A DNA stretch of 64,000 nt from Petropleomorpha daqingensis (GTDB taxonomy: Bacteria; Actinomycetota; Actinomycetes; Mycobacteriales; Geodermatophilaceae), in contig NZ_JACBZT010000001.1 of the NCBI RefSeq assembly GCF_013408985.1, forward strand, positions 4,109,197-4,173,196, in the 5' to 3' direction. The position numbers were made by a program, and so were the translations under genes. Positions 49,291 to 56,749 of the stretch are shown here, piece by piece (position 1 is the stretch's first letter; each line of letters begins with the position of its first letter). The notes under the pieces are model-generated. The model saw nothing but the letters and a program-made list of their open reading frames with translations, was not told the origin of the DNA and made no database searches.

Positions 49291-49308
49291 TGAGTGAGTC
49301 CTCACTCA
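49291..49308. promoter_or_regulatory. TetR operator palindrome
   Basis: TGAGTGA-GTCC-TCACTCA, perfect 7-base arms. It sits 4 bases upstream of the -10 box of the regulator, across the spacer and -35 area, the position expected for repression by the adjacent TetR protein. Confidence 0.75.
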
Positions 49309-49320
49309 TTCAATTTTCGC

Positions 49321-50946
49321 TCAGGGCGTGTCCGCCTCCGAGAGGTCCTCCTGGGCGGCGGCCTGCGTCGCGGTCTCGTCCTGGGCTGCGGGCGTCTCGA
49401 CGGCGGGCGTCTCCGCGGCGGGGACCTCCGCGCGCTCGGCCGCGGCCGCGGCCCGGCGCTCCTCCGCCTCCCGGGCCCGCTGGGCCGCCGCCTCGGCGAA
49501 GTCGTTGGCCAGCCAGTCGTGGTTCTCGCAGAGCAGCGCCCACAGCCGGTCGACGTGCTCGCGGGTGGTCGCCGGTGTGCCGATCGCCACGCGCAGCACC
49601 GGCTGCCCGCCGACGGTGGTGTGGGTCAGGAACACCTCGCCGCCGTCGTTGAGCCGCTCCAGCAGCGTCATCGTGGCCACGTCGGCGTCGACGTCGCCGG
49701 CCCAGCGCGGCTTGAGGCAGACCAGCGAGAACGGGTGCTTCGTGACGACGTCGAACCGGTCGTCGGCGTCGACCAGGGCGGCGAACTCCTGCGCGAGCGC
49801 GACGTCCCCGCGGATGTGCTCGCGCAGCCCCTCGGCGCCGTACCAGCGCAGCACGAACCAGAGCTTCAGCGCGCGGAAGCGCCGGCCCAGCTCGATCTGC
49901 CAGTCGCGGTAGTCGACGACCGCGCCCGCCTCGGTGGCGGCGTTGCGCAGGTACTCCGGCAGGATCGACAGCGCACCGGTGAGCGCGGCCCGGTCGGCGA
50001 CCCAGAACAGCGTCGCGTCGAAGCCGGTGAGCAGCCACTTGTGCGCGTCGGTGGTGTAGCTGTCGGCCCACTCGACGCCGGCCTGCAGCTCGCGCAGCTC
50101 CGGGACGACGCCGCTCACGCCCGCGTACGCGGCGTCGACGTGCAGCCAGACGCCGGCCTCGCGGCAGATCGGGCCGAGCTCGGCCAGCGGGTCGATCGCC
50201 GTCGTCGACGTGGTCCCGACGGTGGCGCAGACCAGCACGGGGGTGAACCCGCGGGCGGTGTCCCGCTCCAGGCGGGCCTTGAGCGACGCGGGGCGCATCG
50301 CGAGGTCGCCGTCCACCTCGACGATGCGGACGGCGTCGCTGCCCAGGCCGGCGATGCGCGCCGCCTTCTCCATGGAGGAGTGCGTCTCGGCGGAGACGTA
50401 GACCAGGGCCCGGTCGGGATCGACGCCGTGCCGGACGGTGCCGCCCTTGCTGGCGCGGTGCAGCGCCGCGAGCAGCGCGACCAGGTTGGCGCCGGAGCTG
50501 GAGTCCTGGACCACCCCGCCGCCGGTGCTGGTGGAGAGGAACGTCTCGGGCAGCCTGAGCAGGCCGGCGAACCAGTCCATGACGTGCTGCTCGAGCTCGG
50601 TGGCCGCGGGGCTGGTCACCCACGACATGCCCTGCACGCCGAGCCCGGCGGAGACCAGGTCGCCGAGCACCGACGGCCCGGAGGTGTTGGCGGGGAAGTA
50701 GCCGAAGAAGCCCGGGTGCTGCCAGTGGGTGACGCCGGGCAGGACGACGCGCTCCAGGTCGGCGAGGACGGCGGAGATCGGCTCACCCTGCTCCGGCGGG
50801 GACGCCGGCAGCGCCGCCCGGACGTCGCCGGGGGAGACCTGCGACCGGACGGGGAACGACCCGATGCGCGTCCAGTAGTCGGCGATCCAGTCCACGACCT
50901 CGTGGCCGTGCTGCCGGAACTGCTCGGGCGTCATGTGAGCGGTCAC
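49321..50946 (-). CDS. Aromatic-L-amino-acid decarboxylase family PLP enzyme
   Basis: Group II PLP-dependent decarboxylase of 541 residues. MTPEQFRQHGHEVVDWIADYW, the GVTHWQHPGFFGYFPAN substrate loop, TGGGVVQDSSSGANLVALLAA, WLHVDAAYAG and the PLP lysine in TTDAHKWLLTGFDATLFW match tryptophan/DOPA/tyrosine decarboxylases. An Ala/Glu-rich coiled or disordered tail of about 70 residues is added at the C-terminus. GTG 50946 follows a TAGGTT -10 box by 6 bases; that box lies just beyond the 3' end of the tRNA gene. Substrate could be an aromatic amino acid; not certain. Confidence 0.88.
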   Translation of the reverse strand: MTAHMTPEQFRQHGHEVVDWIADYWTRIGSFPVRSQVSPGDVRAALPASPPEQGEPISAVLADLERVVLPGVTHWQHPGFFGYFPANTSGPSVLGDLVSAGLGVQGMSWVTSPAATELEQHVMDWFAGLLRLPETFLSTSTGGGVVQDSSSGANLVALLAALHRASKGGTVRHGVDPDRALVYVSAETHSSMEKAARIAGLGSDAVRIVEVDGDLAMRPASLKARLERDTARGFTPVLVCATVGTTSTTAIDPLAELGPICREAGVWLHVDAAYAGVSGVVPELRELQAGVEWADSYTTDAHKWLLTGFDATLFWVADRAALTGALSILPEYLRNAATEAGAVVDYRDWQIELGRRFRALKLWFVLRWYGAEGLREHIRGDVALAQEFAALVDADDRFDVVTKHPFSLVCLKPRWAGDVDADVATMTLLERLNDGGEVFLTHTTVGGQPVLRVAIGTPATTREHVDRLWALLCENHDWLANDFAEAAAQRAREAEERRAAAAAERAEVPAAETPAVETPAAQDETATQAAAQEDLSEADTP

Positions 50947-50952
50947 GCCCTG

Positions 50953-50958
50953 AACCTA
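50953..50958 (-). promoter_or_regulatory. -10 box of decarboxylase gene (leaderless)
   Basis: Read on the minus strand, TAGGTT, 6 bases before the GTG at 50946 and 5 bases past the tRNA 3' end. The -35 would lie inside the tRNA gene. Confidence 0.45.
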
Positions 50959-50963
50959 TGCGG

Positions 50964-51037
50964 TGCCCCCGGTGCGACTCGAACGCACACTGCGCGGGTT
51001 TTGAATCCGCTCCCTCTGCCGATTGGGGTACGGGGGC
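50964..51037 (-). tRNA. tRNA-Leu (anticodon CAA), short form
   Basis: On the minus strand a 74-base cloverleaf: acceptor GCCCCCG/CGGGGGC, discriminator A, perfect T-arm GTGCG-TTCGAGT-CGCAC and D-loop with GG. The anticodon loop TTCAAAA gives CAA, reading UUG. CCA is not encoded. The variable loop is only about 5 bases although leucine tRNAs normally have a long arm. The anticodon stem (GCGGA/CCCGC) ends in an A-C mismatch next to the loop. The D-stem has three good pairs. Isotype is less certain than tRNA status. Confidence 0.75.
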
Positions 51038-51121
51038 GCGCCGGGCGTCCCGGCTCCAGCAGGGTAGCGGGCGGTCTCAGAGGTATGGCGCACAGCACCG
51101 ACGCGGTCACGCGGGTCTCGA

Positions 51122-51127
51122 TAGGCT
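51122..51127 (+). promoter_or_regulatory. -10 box of pdtaR (leaderless)
   Basis: TAGGCT, 7 bases before the GTG at 51135. Confidence 0.55.
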
Positions 51128-51134
51128 GCGCAGC

Positions 51135-51734
51135 GTGAGCAGCCAGACGACACGGGTCCTCATCGCCGAGGACGAGGCGCTGATCCGCCTCGACCTCAAG
51201 GAGATGCTCGAGGAGGAGGGCTACACCGTCGTCGCCGAGGTCGGGGACGGGCAGCAGGCCGTGGACCAGGCGGAGGAGCTCCGTCCCGACCTGGTCATCC
51301 TCGACATCCAGATGCCGGTGCTCGACGGGCTGGCGGCGGCCGAGCAGATCGCGAAGGCGCGCACCGCCCCGGTCATCGTGCTCACCGCGTTCAGCCAGCG
51401 CGAACTGGTCGAGCGGGCCCGCGACGCCGGCGCGATGGCCTACCTGGTCAAGCCGTTCAACAAGAACGACCTGGTGCCGGCGATCGAGGTCGCCCGCGCC
51501 CGCTTCGCCGAGATGACGGCGCTCGACGGCGAGGTGCGCACCCTCGAGGAGCGGCTGGAGGCCCGCAAGATCGTCGAGAAGGCCAAGGGCCGGCTCATGG
51601 CCGAGCGGGGCATCACCGAGGCCGACGCGTTCCGGTGGATCCAGCGGACGGCGATGAACGAGCGCACCTCCATGAAAGCGCTGGCCGAGCGGCTGCTGGC
51701 CGAGGATCCCGCGGCGGAGAGCTCCACCGCCTGA
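51135..51734 (+). CDS. pdtaR: Two-component response regulator with ANTAR RNA-binding domain
   Basis: Response regulator of 199 residues. The receiver domain (1-125) has acidic residues EDE, phospho-acceptor Asp57 (LVILDIQMPVLDG) and Lys near 107 (YLVKPF). The C-terminal ANTAR domain (ARKIVEKAKGRLMAERGITEADAFRWIQRTAMNERTSMKALAERLL) binds paired hairpins in mRNA to prevent termination. Matches mycobacterial PdtaR, whose kinase PdtaS is encoded elsewhere. Gene context (tRNA upstream, polA-rpsA downstream) is conserved in actinobacteria. Confidence 0.95.
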   Translation: MSSQTTRVLIAEDEALIRLDLKEMLEEEGYTVVAEVGDGQQAVDQAEELRPDLVILDIQMPVLDGLAAAEQIAKARTAPVIVLTAFSQRELVERARDAGAMAYLVKPFNKNDLVPAIEVARARFAEMTALDGEVRTLEERLEARKIVEKAKGRLMAERGITEADAFRWIQRTAMNERTSMKALAERLLAEDPAAESSTA

Positions 51735-51797
51735 CGGTTCCGGTACCAGGACGGCGCTCGTGACGGCGCGTGATCATGCGTGTCTGTGCCGAACCTG

Positions 51798-51813
51798 TGA
51801 GGTCACGACCTCA
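51798..51813. promoter_or_regulatory. Palindrome upstream of substrate-binding protein gene
   Basis: TGAGGT-CACG-ACCTCA, 45 bases before a TAGGTT (51858-51863) that could be the -10 box. A possible operator in the 211-base gap; no regulator is known for it. Confidence 0.35.
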
Positions 51814-51945
51814 TTACGGAAAGTCTCGGAGGGGGCTGCAGAGCGCCTCGCTGCGGTTAGGTTCTGCGCACCGATCGGGCGGTCGACCGGCGTTCTTTCG
51901 CCGTGCGGCCCTCCGACAGCGACGCACACCTCTGGGAGTTGCTTG

Positions 51946-53286
51946 ATGCGCACTGGCACCATCGCCCGCAGCATCGCAGTCGCCGGGGCCGCTCTGCTCG
52001 CTGTCTCCGCCTGTGGCGGCAGCAGCGATGACAACAGCAGCAGCGGTTCGAGCGGCAGCAGCGGCGAGAAGCAGACGAACGTCTACGGCACCGACGGCAA
52101 CATGGGCAACGCGCTCGGTGAGGACTTCACCAAGGAGGGCTCGCTCGCCGGCATGAGCGGCACGACCCCTCTGACGAACCTCAACGACGACTTCAAGAAG
52201 CGCCTGCTCACCATCGACCCGGCGCTCAAGGACTACAACTACGCCGGTGAGTCGTACGACGCCGTGATGATCACGGCCTTGGCGGCGCAGATGGCCGGCA
52301 CGAACGACGCGAACACCTTCAAGGCGTTCGTGAACGGCGTGACGGTCGGCGGCGACAAGTGCTCCGACTTCAAGTCCTGCCTCGACATCATCAACGGTGG
52401 CGGCAACCCCGACCTCGACGGCATCACCGGTCCGCTGAGCTTCACCGACCCCGGTGAGCCGGCGCAGGCCTCCTTCGGCCTGCTGCACTTCGGTGCCGAC
52501 AACAAGATCGACGACGCGAAGACCAAGTTCGTGCTCGCCGGCGACGAGGCCAACGCCACCACCAACGAGGGCCCGAACGGCGGCAAGGCGGCTACCCCCA
52601 ACGCCACCGGCAACCCGCTGATCATCGGCACCCTGCTGCCGCAGACCGGCAACCTGGCCTTCCTCGGCCCGCCGGAGATCGCCGGCGTCAAGCTCGCCAT
52701 CCAGGACATCAACGCCGCTGGTGGCGTTCTGGGCCAGCCGGTCCAGCTGGTCGAGGGCGACTCGGGCGACACCTCCACGGACACGGCCACGCAGACGGTC
52801 GACCGGCTGCTGCAGGCCAACGTCAACGCGATCATCGGTGCCGCGTCCTCCGGCGTGAGCCAGACGGTCATCGACCGGATCACCGGCGCCGGCGTCCTGG
52901 AGTTCTCCCCGGCGAACACGTCGGACATCTTCACGACGTACAACGACAACGGGCTGTACTTCCGTACCGCCCCGCCGGACCTGCTGCAGGCCCAGGCGCT
53001 GTCGGACCTGATCTCGGGTGACGGCAACACGTCGGTCGGGATCCTGGCGCTCAACGACCCGTACGGCACGGGTCTGGCCGACAACACCGAGAAGGACCTC
53101 ATCGCGGCCGGCCTGAGCCAGGGCGACATCAAGAAGATCATCTACGACCCGCAGGCGGCGAACTACGACTCCGAGGTCCAGCAGATGGTCGACTTCGCGC
53201 CCGACGCCATCGTGGTGATCGGCTTCGAGGAGTCCTCGAAGATCATCCAGGGTCTCAACGCCCAGGGCATCGGCCCGCAGCGCTGA
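51946..53286 (+). CDS. Branched-chain amino acid ABC substrate-binding lipoprotein, circularly permuted
   Basis: Lipoprotein of 446 residues in the Leu/Ile/Val-binding (LivJ/K) family. Signal peptide with lipobox VSAC (Cys23), then a Ser/Gly linker to about residue 42. Residues 43-205 (NVYGTDGNMG through DKCSDFKSC to LLHFGADNK) correspond to the segment that normally ends these proteins. Residues 223-446 (NPLIIGTLLPQTG, DINAAGGVLGQ, VGILALNDPYGTGL, AIVVIGFEESSK, LNAQGIGPQR) correspond to the normal beginning. The order is therefore swapped, with nothing missing and one open frame. GGGAG precedes the ATG. A clean terminator follows. Probably works with the LivHMGF proteins at 53.9-58.1 kb. Confidence 0.88.
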   Translation: MRTGTIARSIAVAGAALLAVSACGGSSDDNSSSGSSGSSGEKQTNVYGTDGNMGNALGEDFTKEGSLAGMSGTTPLTNLNDDFKKRLLTIDPALKDYNYAGESYDAVMITALAAQMAGTNDANTFKAFVNGVTVGGDKCSDFKSCLDIINGGGNPDLDGITGPLSFTDPGEPAQASFGLLHFGADNKIDDAKTKFVLAGDEANATTNEGPNGGKAATPNATGNPLIIGTLLPQTGNLAFLGPPEIAGVKLAIQDINAAGGVLGQPVQLVEGDSGDTSTDTATQTVDRLLQANVNAIIGAASSGVSQTVIDRITGAGVLEFSPANTSDIFTTYNDNGLYFRTAPPDLLQAQALSDLISGDGNTSVGILALNDPYGTGLADNTEKDLIAAGLSQGDIKKIIYDPQAANYDSEVQQMVDFAPDAIVVIGFEESSKIIQGLNAQGIGPQR

Positions 53287-53300
53287 CCCGCTCGCTCCAC

Positions 53301-53340
53301 CACGGAGGCCCGGTACCCGCGAGGGTGCCGGGCCTCCGTG
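53301..53340 (+). terminator. Strong hairpin terminator
   Basis: An 18-base-pair stem (CACGGAGGCCCGGTACCC with GGGTGCCGGGCCTCCGTG, one G-T pair) closed by a GCGA loop, 15 bases after the stop of the substrate-binding protein gene. Confidence 0.85.
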
Positions 53341-53369
53341 CCGTTCAGGGGCCGTTGGGGGGGCCGATG

Positions 53370-53445
53370 GCGCCGAGATGGCGATCTGTGCGCGCAACAC
53401 GCGCGCACGCGCCGGTCGAGCGCGCACGAAGTGCCTTCTCGGCGC
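53370..53445. repeat. Nested inverted-repeat element
   Basis: Outer arms GCGCCGAGA (53370-53378) and TCTCGGCGC (53437-53445) are perfect complements. Inside, GTGCGCGC (53388-53395) pairs with GCGCGCAC (53401-53408) over AACAC, and a third copy GCGCGCAC lies at 53420-53427. No coding frame is supported. Its layout (one arm, then two copies of the opposite arm) resembles the element upstream of pyk, with different sequence. Confidence 0.5.
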
Positions 53446-53464
53446 GCGGCGGGGGCCGGCCGGC

Positions 53465-53887
53465 TCAGCGCTGCAGGTGCTGGCCCTCCGGCTGCCAGTC
53501 GGCGGGCCGGCCGACGTGGTTGGAGAACTCCACCGACCAGCGCCACCAGGACCGGTCCGGGGCGTGCTCCCACGCGGTCAGGACGCCGACCTCCCCGCCC
53601 GGCAGCAGCACGGGCAGGCCGAGGTGGCTCTCGTCCGGCCAGATCTCGGCGCGCCGCAGCTCGCCGCCGGCGAGCTCGAGCAGCGTGATGGGGGAGTAGT
53701 CGCCGTCCCGGTCGGGCTCCCCGCGGGCCACCGTCGTCCCGTCGTCGGCGCGGACGTGCACGCGCAGGTGCGCGGGGGCGGCGTGCACCAGCACGCGGGA
53801 GAAGCCCCCGGCGGTCAGCGCGAGGGCGAACTCCAGCCCGTTCATGCCGCCGTCGCGGGAGCGCAGCTCCCAGGTCCAGTTGGCCAC
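53465..53887 (-). CDS. Hypothetical protein, 140 residues
   Basis: Soluble, Trp-rich protein with no signal peptide or membrane helix. It begins ANWTWELRSRDGGMNGLEFA, contains a mixed beta pattern (RVLVHAAPAHLRVHVRADDGTTVARG) and ends with WWRWSVEFSNHVGRPADWQPEG, so it is probably a small beta-sandwich fold. It is the gene nearest livF on the same strand (the stop of livF lies 4 bases from its start), so it may be the last cistron of the liv operon. I do not recognise a functional family. Confidence 0.6.
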   Translation of the reverse strand: MANWTWELRSRDGGMNGLEFALALTAGGFSRVLVHAAPAHLRVHVRADDGTTVARGEPDRDGDYSPITLLELAGGELRRAEIWPDESHLGLPVLLPGGEVGVLTAWEHAPDRSWWRWSVEFSNHVGRPADWQPEGQHLQR

Positions 53888-53891
53888 GGGC

Positions 53892-54749
53892 CTACTGTGC
53901 CTTGGCGAGCGTCCCCAGGTAGAGCTCGATGACCTTCGGGTCGGTCATCAGCGACTGGCCGGTGTCGGTGTAGGCGTTGCGGCCCTGGTCGAGGACGTAG
54001 CCGCGGTCGCAGATCTGCAGGCACCGGCGGGCGTTCTGCTCGACCATGATGATCGAGACGCCGGTGGCGTTGATCCGCCGGCAGCGGATGAACACCTCGT
54101 CCTGGTAGGCCGGCGACAGGCCCGCCGAGGGCTCGTCGAGCAGCAGCACCGACGGGTCCATCATCAGCGCCCGGCCCATCGCGACCATCTGCCGCTCGCC
54201 GCCGGACAGCGACCCGGCCTTGCCCTTGCGCCGCTCGCCGAGCAGCGGGAACAGGTCGATGACGTAGTCGAAGCGCTCCTTGAACGTCTTCGGCCGCAGG
54301 TACACGCCCATCTGCATGTTCTCCTCGATGGTGAGCGAGGGGAACACGTTGTTGTTCTGCGGCACGTAGCCGACGCCGAGGGACACCAGCCGGTGGGCCG
54401 GCGCGGAGGTGATGTCCTCCCCGCGCAGGGTCACCGCGCCCGAGCGCACCGGGATCAGCCCGAAGAGGGTCTTCAGCAGCGTCGACTTCCCGGCCCCGTT
54501 GGGACCGATGATGCCGACCAGTTCGCCGTCCTGGAGGTAGAAGTCGCAACCGCGCAGGATGTTGACCCCGGGGACGTAGCCGGCCACCAGGTCGTCGGCG
54601 CGCACCAGCGCGCCCTCGGCCAGCCGCTGGTGCTCCTCGCGGGTGGCGGCCTTCTCCGCCGGCGACAGCGTGTCGGTGGCGGTCGCCGCCTCGTCGGCGC
54701 GGGTGATGTCCTCGCCGGACTCGTCGACCTCGAACAACGGCTCGCTCAT
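53892..54749 (-). CDS. livF: Branched-chain amino acid ABC transporter ATPase LivF
   Basis: ATPase subunit, 285 residues. An acidic N-terminal extension of about 50 residues (DESGEDITRADEAATATD) precedes the ABC domain: GIIGPNGAGKSTLLKTLFGLI, Q-loop VPQNNNVFPSLTIEENM, signature SLSGGERQMVAMGRALM, Walker B LLLDEPSAGLSP, switch His replaced by Gln in IIMVEQNARR (usual for LivF). Overlaps livG by 4 bases. Confidence 0.92.
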   Translation of the reverse strand: MSEPLFEVDESGEDITRADEAATATDTLSPAEKAATREEHQRLAEGALVRADDLVAGYVPGVNILRGCDFYLQDGELVGIIGPNGAGKSTLLKTLFGLIPVRSGAVTLRGEDITSAPAHRLVSLGVGYVPQNNNVFPSLTIEENMQMGVYLRPKTFKERFDYVIDLFPLLGERRKGKAGSLSGGERQMVAMGRALMMDPSVLLLDEPSAGLSPAYQDEVFIRCRRINATGVSIIMVEQNARRCLQICDRGYVLDQGRNAYTDTGQSLMTDPKVIELYLGTLAKAQ

Positions 54750-55756
54750 CGGTCGGTCCCTTCCTTCGCCTCGGAGCTGAAGACCTCGCCGTCCACGTTC
54801 TCCTCGCGGGCGATCTCGCGCTCGGCCTGGGCGAGCACGCGGTCCTCCTCCTCGGCGGTCAGCGGTGCGTCGTGGTGGGCCCCGAGGTAGGCGTCGACGA
54901 CGGCCTGGTTCTGGCTGATCGACTCCGGCGGGCCCTCGGCGATCACCCGGCCGGCGGCCATGACGACGACCCAGTCGCTGATGTCCCGGACGACGTCCAT
55001 GTCGTGCTCGACGAAGATCACCGTCATGCCCTGCTCGCGCAGGTCCTTGACGTGGCCGAGCAGGCTCTGGGTGAGCGCCGGGTTCACGCCGGCCATCGGC
55101 TCGTCGAGCATGACGACCTTGGGGTCGCTCATCAGCGCGCGGGCCATCTCGAGCAGCTTGCGCTGGCCGCCGGACAGCGTGCCGGCGAAGTCGTCCTTCT
55201 TGGCGTCGAGCTTGAACCGCTGGAGCAGGTCCATGGCCTTCTCGGTGTTGGCCTTCTCCTGCGCCCTCCACGTGCCGGGGATCAGGGCGCGCAGGAAGCT
55301 CTCGCCGCGCTGGCCCTGCGCCCCGAGCAGCATGTTCTGCAGCACGGTGAGGCGGGACAGCGCCTTGGTCAGCTGGAAGGTGCGGACGACGCCGAGCCGG
55401 GCGACCTGGTGTGGCGCGGTGTGCCCCATGTCGCGACCGTCGAACGTCCAGGAGCCGGTGTTGGGCTGGTCGAACCCGGTGAGCAGGTTGAACAGCGTCG
55501 TCTTGCCGGCACCGTTGGGCCCGATCAGGCCGGTGATCCCGCCGCGCTGGATCTCCAGGTGGTCGACCGCGACCGCGGTCAGACCACCGAAGGTGCGGGT
55601 GATGCCGTCGACGACGACGGCCGCGTCGGGCTTGGCGACGCCGACCTCCCACGGCACGTCGCGCAGCGCGGCCTGGGCGAGCCGACGGGGTGCGCCCGCG
55701 CCGGACGCTGACGCACCTGAGGACGTGGCGCCGGCAGGGGTGGGCTCAGCGGGCAT
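54746..55756 (-). CDS. livG: Branched-chain amino acid ABC transporter ATPase LivG
   Basis: ATPase subunit, 336 residues, longer than the usual 255 because of an Ala/Gly/Ser-rich N-terminal extension (about 45) and an acidic C-terminal tail (about 40). ABC motifs: FGGLTAVAVDHLEI, GLIGPNGAGKTTLFNLLTGF, VVRTFQLTKALSRLTVLQNMLLGAQ (typical of LivG), TLSGGQRKLLEMARALM, VVMLDEPMAGVNP, and FVEHDMDVV with switch His. Its start overlaps livM by 11 bases. Confidence 0.93.
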   Translation of the reverse strand: MPAEPTPAGATSSGASASGAGAPRRLAQAALRDVPWEVGVAKPDAAVVVDGITRTFGGLTAVAVDHLEIQRGGITGLIGPNGAGKTTLFNLLTGFDQPNTGSWTFDGRDMGHTAPHQVARLGVVRTFQLTKALSRLTVLQNMLLGAQGQRGESFLRALIPGTWRAQEKANTEKAMDLLQRFKLDAKKDDFAGTLSGGQRKLLEMARALMSDPKVVMLDEPMAGVNPALTQSLLGHVKDLREQGMTVIFVEHDMDVVRDISDWVVVMAAGRVIAEGPPESISQNQAVVDAYLGAHHDAPLTAEEEDRVLAQAEREIAREENVDGEVFSSEAKEGTDR

Positions 55757-56744
55757 CGATCATCACCTCTCGTCGGTCCCCGAAGATCCCCTGTGGTCGG
55801 AAGATCAGCAACAACATCAGCCCGACGCCGACGAGCACGAAGCGGATCTGCGCGACGTCGGTCGAGGAGAGCAACCCGGCCGGGATGATGCCCTTGTCGA
55901 TGAGCAGCCGGAGCCCCGTGTCGGCGAACTGCAGGATGAACAGCAGCAGCATGCTCCCCACGACGGGTCCGAGCACGCGGGCCGCGCCGCCGAGGATGAG
56001 CGCCGCGTAGGCGAGGAACGTGTTGGCGTTCTGGTACTGGTCGGGGATCGCCGAGCCGGTGCCGATGGCGTAGACCATGCCGCCGAAGGCACCGATCACA
56101 CCGCCGAGCACGAGGGACTGCATCTTGTACGCGTAGACGTTCTTGCCGAGCGCCCGGACGGCGTCCTCGTCCTCGCGGATCGACTTGACCACCCGGCCCC
56201 ACGGGCTGCGGACCAGCAGCCAGGTGAGCAGGCTGAAGACGACGACGAGCAGCCAGCCGATGAGGGCCACCCAGAGCTCGCCGCCGCTCCAGCGGGTGCC
56301 GAGGACCGGGTAGCGCGTGGAGGTGTCCCACGGCGCCAGCGCGATGAAGTCGTGGTTGAACGAGGCCAGGCCGCGGGTGCCGCCGGTGACCGAGGTGGCC
56401 GACACCGAGCGGAACAGGAGCCGCAACCCCTCGGCGGCGGCGATGGTGACGATGGCCAGGTAGTCCGCGCGCAGCCGCAGGGTCGGCAGACCCAGCAGCA
56501 GCGCGAGCACGACCGCCGCGCCGATCGCGACGAGCACGCCGACCCAGAAGTTCAGGCCCCACTGGGTCACCGAGACCGCGATGCCGAACCCGCCCAGCAT
56601 CGCGAACGCGATCTGACCGAAGTTGAGCAGGCCGGTGTAGCCGAAGTGCATGTTCAGGCCGATGGCCAGCAGCGCGAAGAAGATGGCCTGGAAGCCCAGG
56701 GCCGACTTGCCCGCGACTGCGACCGCGTTGAGGAGATCGCTCAC
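55746..56744 (-). CDS. livM: Branched-chain amino acid ABC transporter permease LivM
   Basis: Permease of 332 residues with about eight to nine helices. LNMHFGYTGLLNFGQIAFAMLGGF near the N-terminus, LGLPTLRLRADYLAIVTIAAAEGLRLLFR, TGGTRGLA, the cytoplasmic coupling loop GRVVKSIREDEDAVRALGKNVYAYK and a final LIFRPQGIFGDRRE are LivM hallmarks. The GTG at 56744 lies 5 bases after the livH stop. Confidence 0.93.
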   Translation of the reverse strand: MSDLLNAVAVAGKSALGFQAIFFALLAIGLNMHFGYTGLLNFGQIAFAMLGGFGIAVSVTQWGLNFWVGVLVAIGAAVVLALLLGLPTLRLRADYLAIVTIAAAEGLRLLFRSVSATSVTGGTRGLASFNHDFIALAPWDTSTRYPVLGTRWSGGELWVALIGWLLVVVFSLLTWLLVRSPWGRVVKSIREDEDAVRALGKNVYAYKMQSLVLGGVIGAFGGMVYAIGTGSAIPDQYQNANTFLAYAALILGGAARVLGPVVGSMLLLFILQFADTGLRLLIDKGIIPAGLLSSTDVAQIRFVLVGVGLMLLLIFRPQGIFGDRREVMIDAR

Positions 56745-56749
56745 TGGCT

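Noticed and set aside
50964-51037. tRNA with UCA anticodon (opal suppressor or selenocysteine)
   Set aside because: Shifting the anticodon by one base breaks the anticodon stem; only the CAA register gives four to five pairs.
51946-53286. Frameshift or chimera of two tandem binding-protein genes instead of permutation
   Set aside because: The frame is continuous, each family segment occurs once only, and a terminator follows the stop. An assembly error is still possible and is listed as a check.
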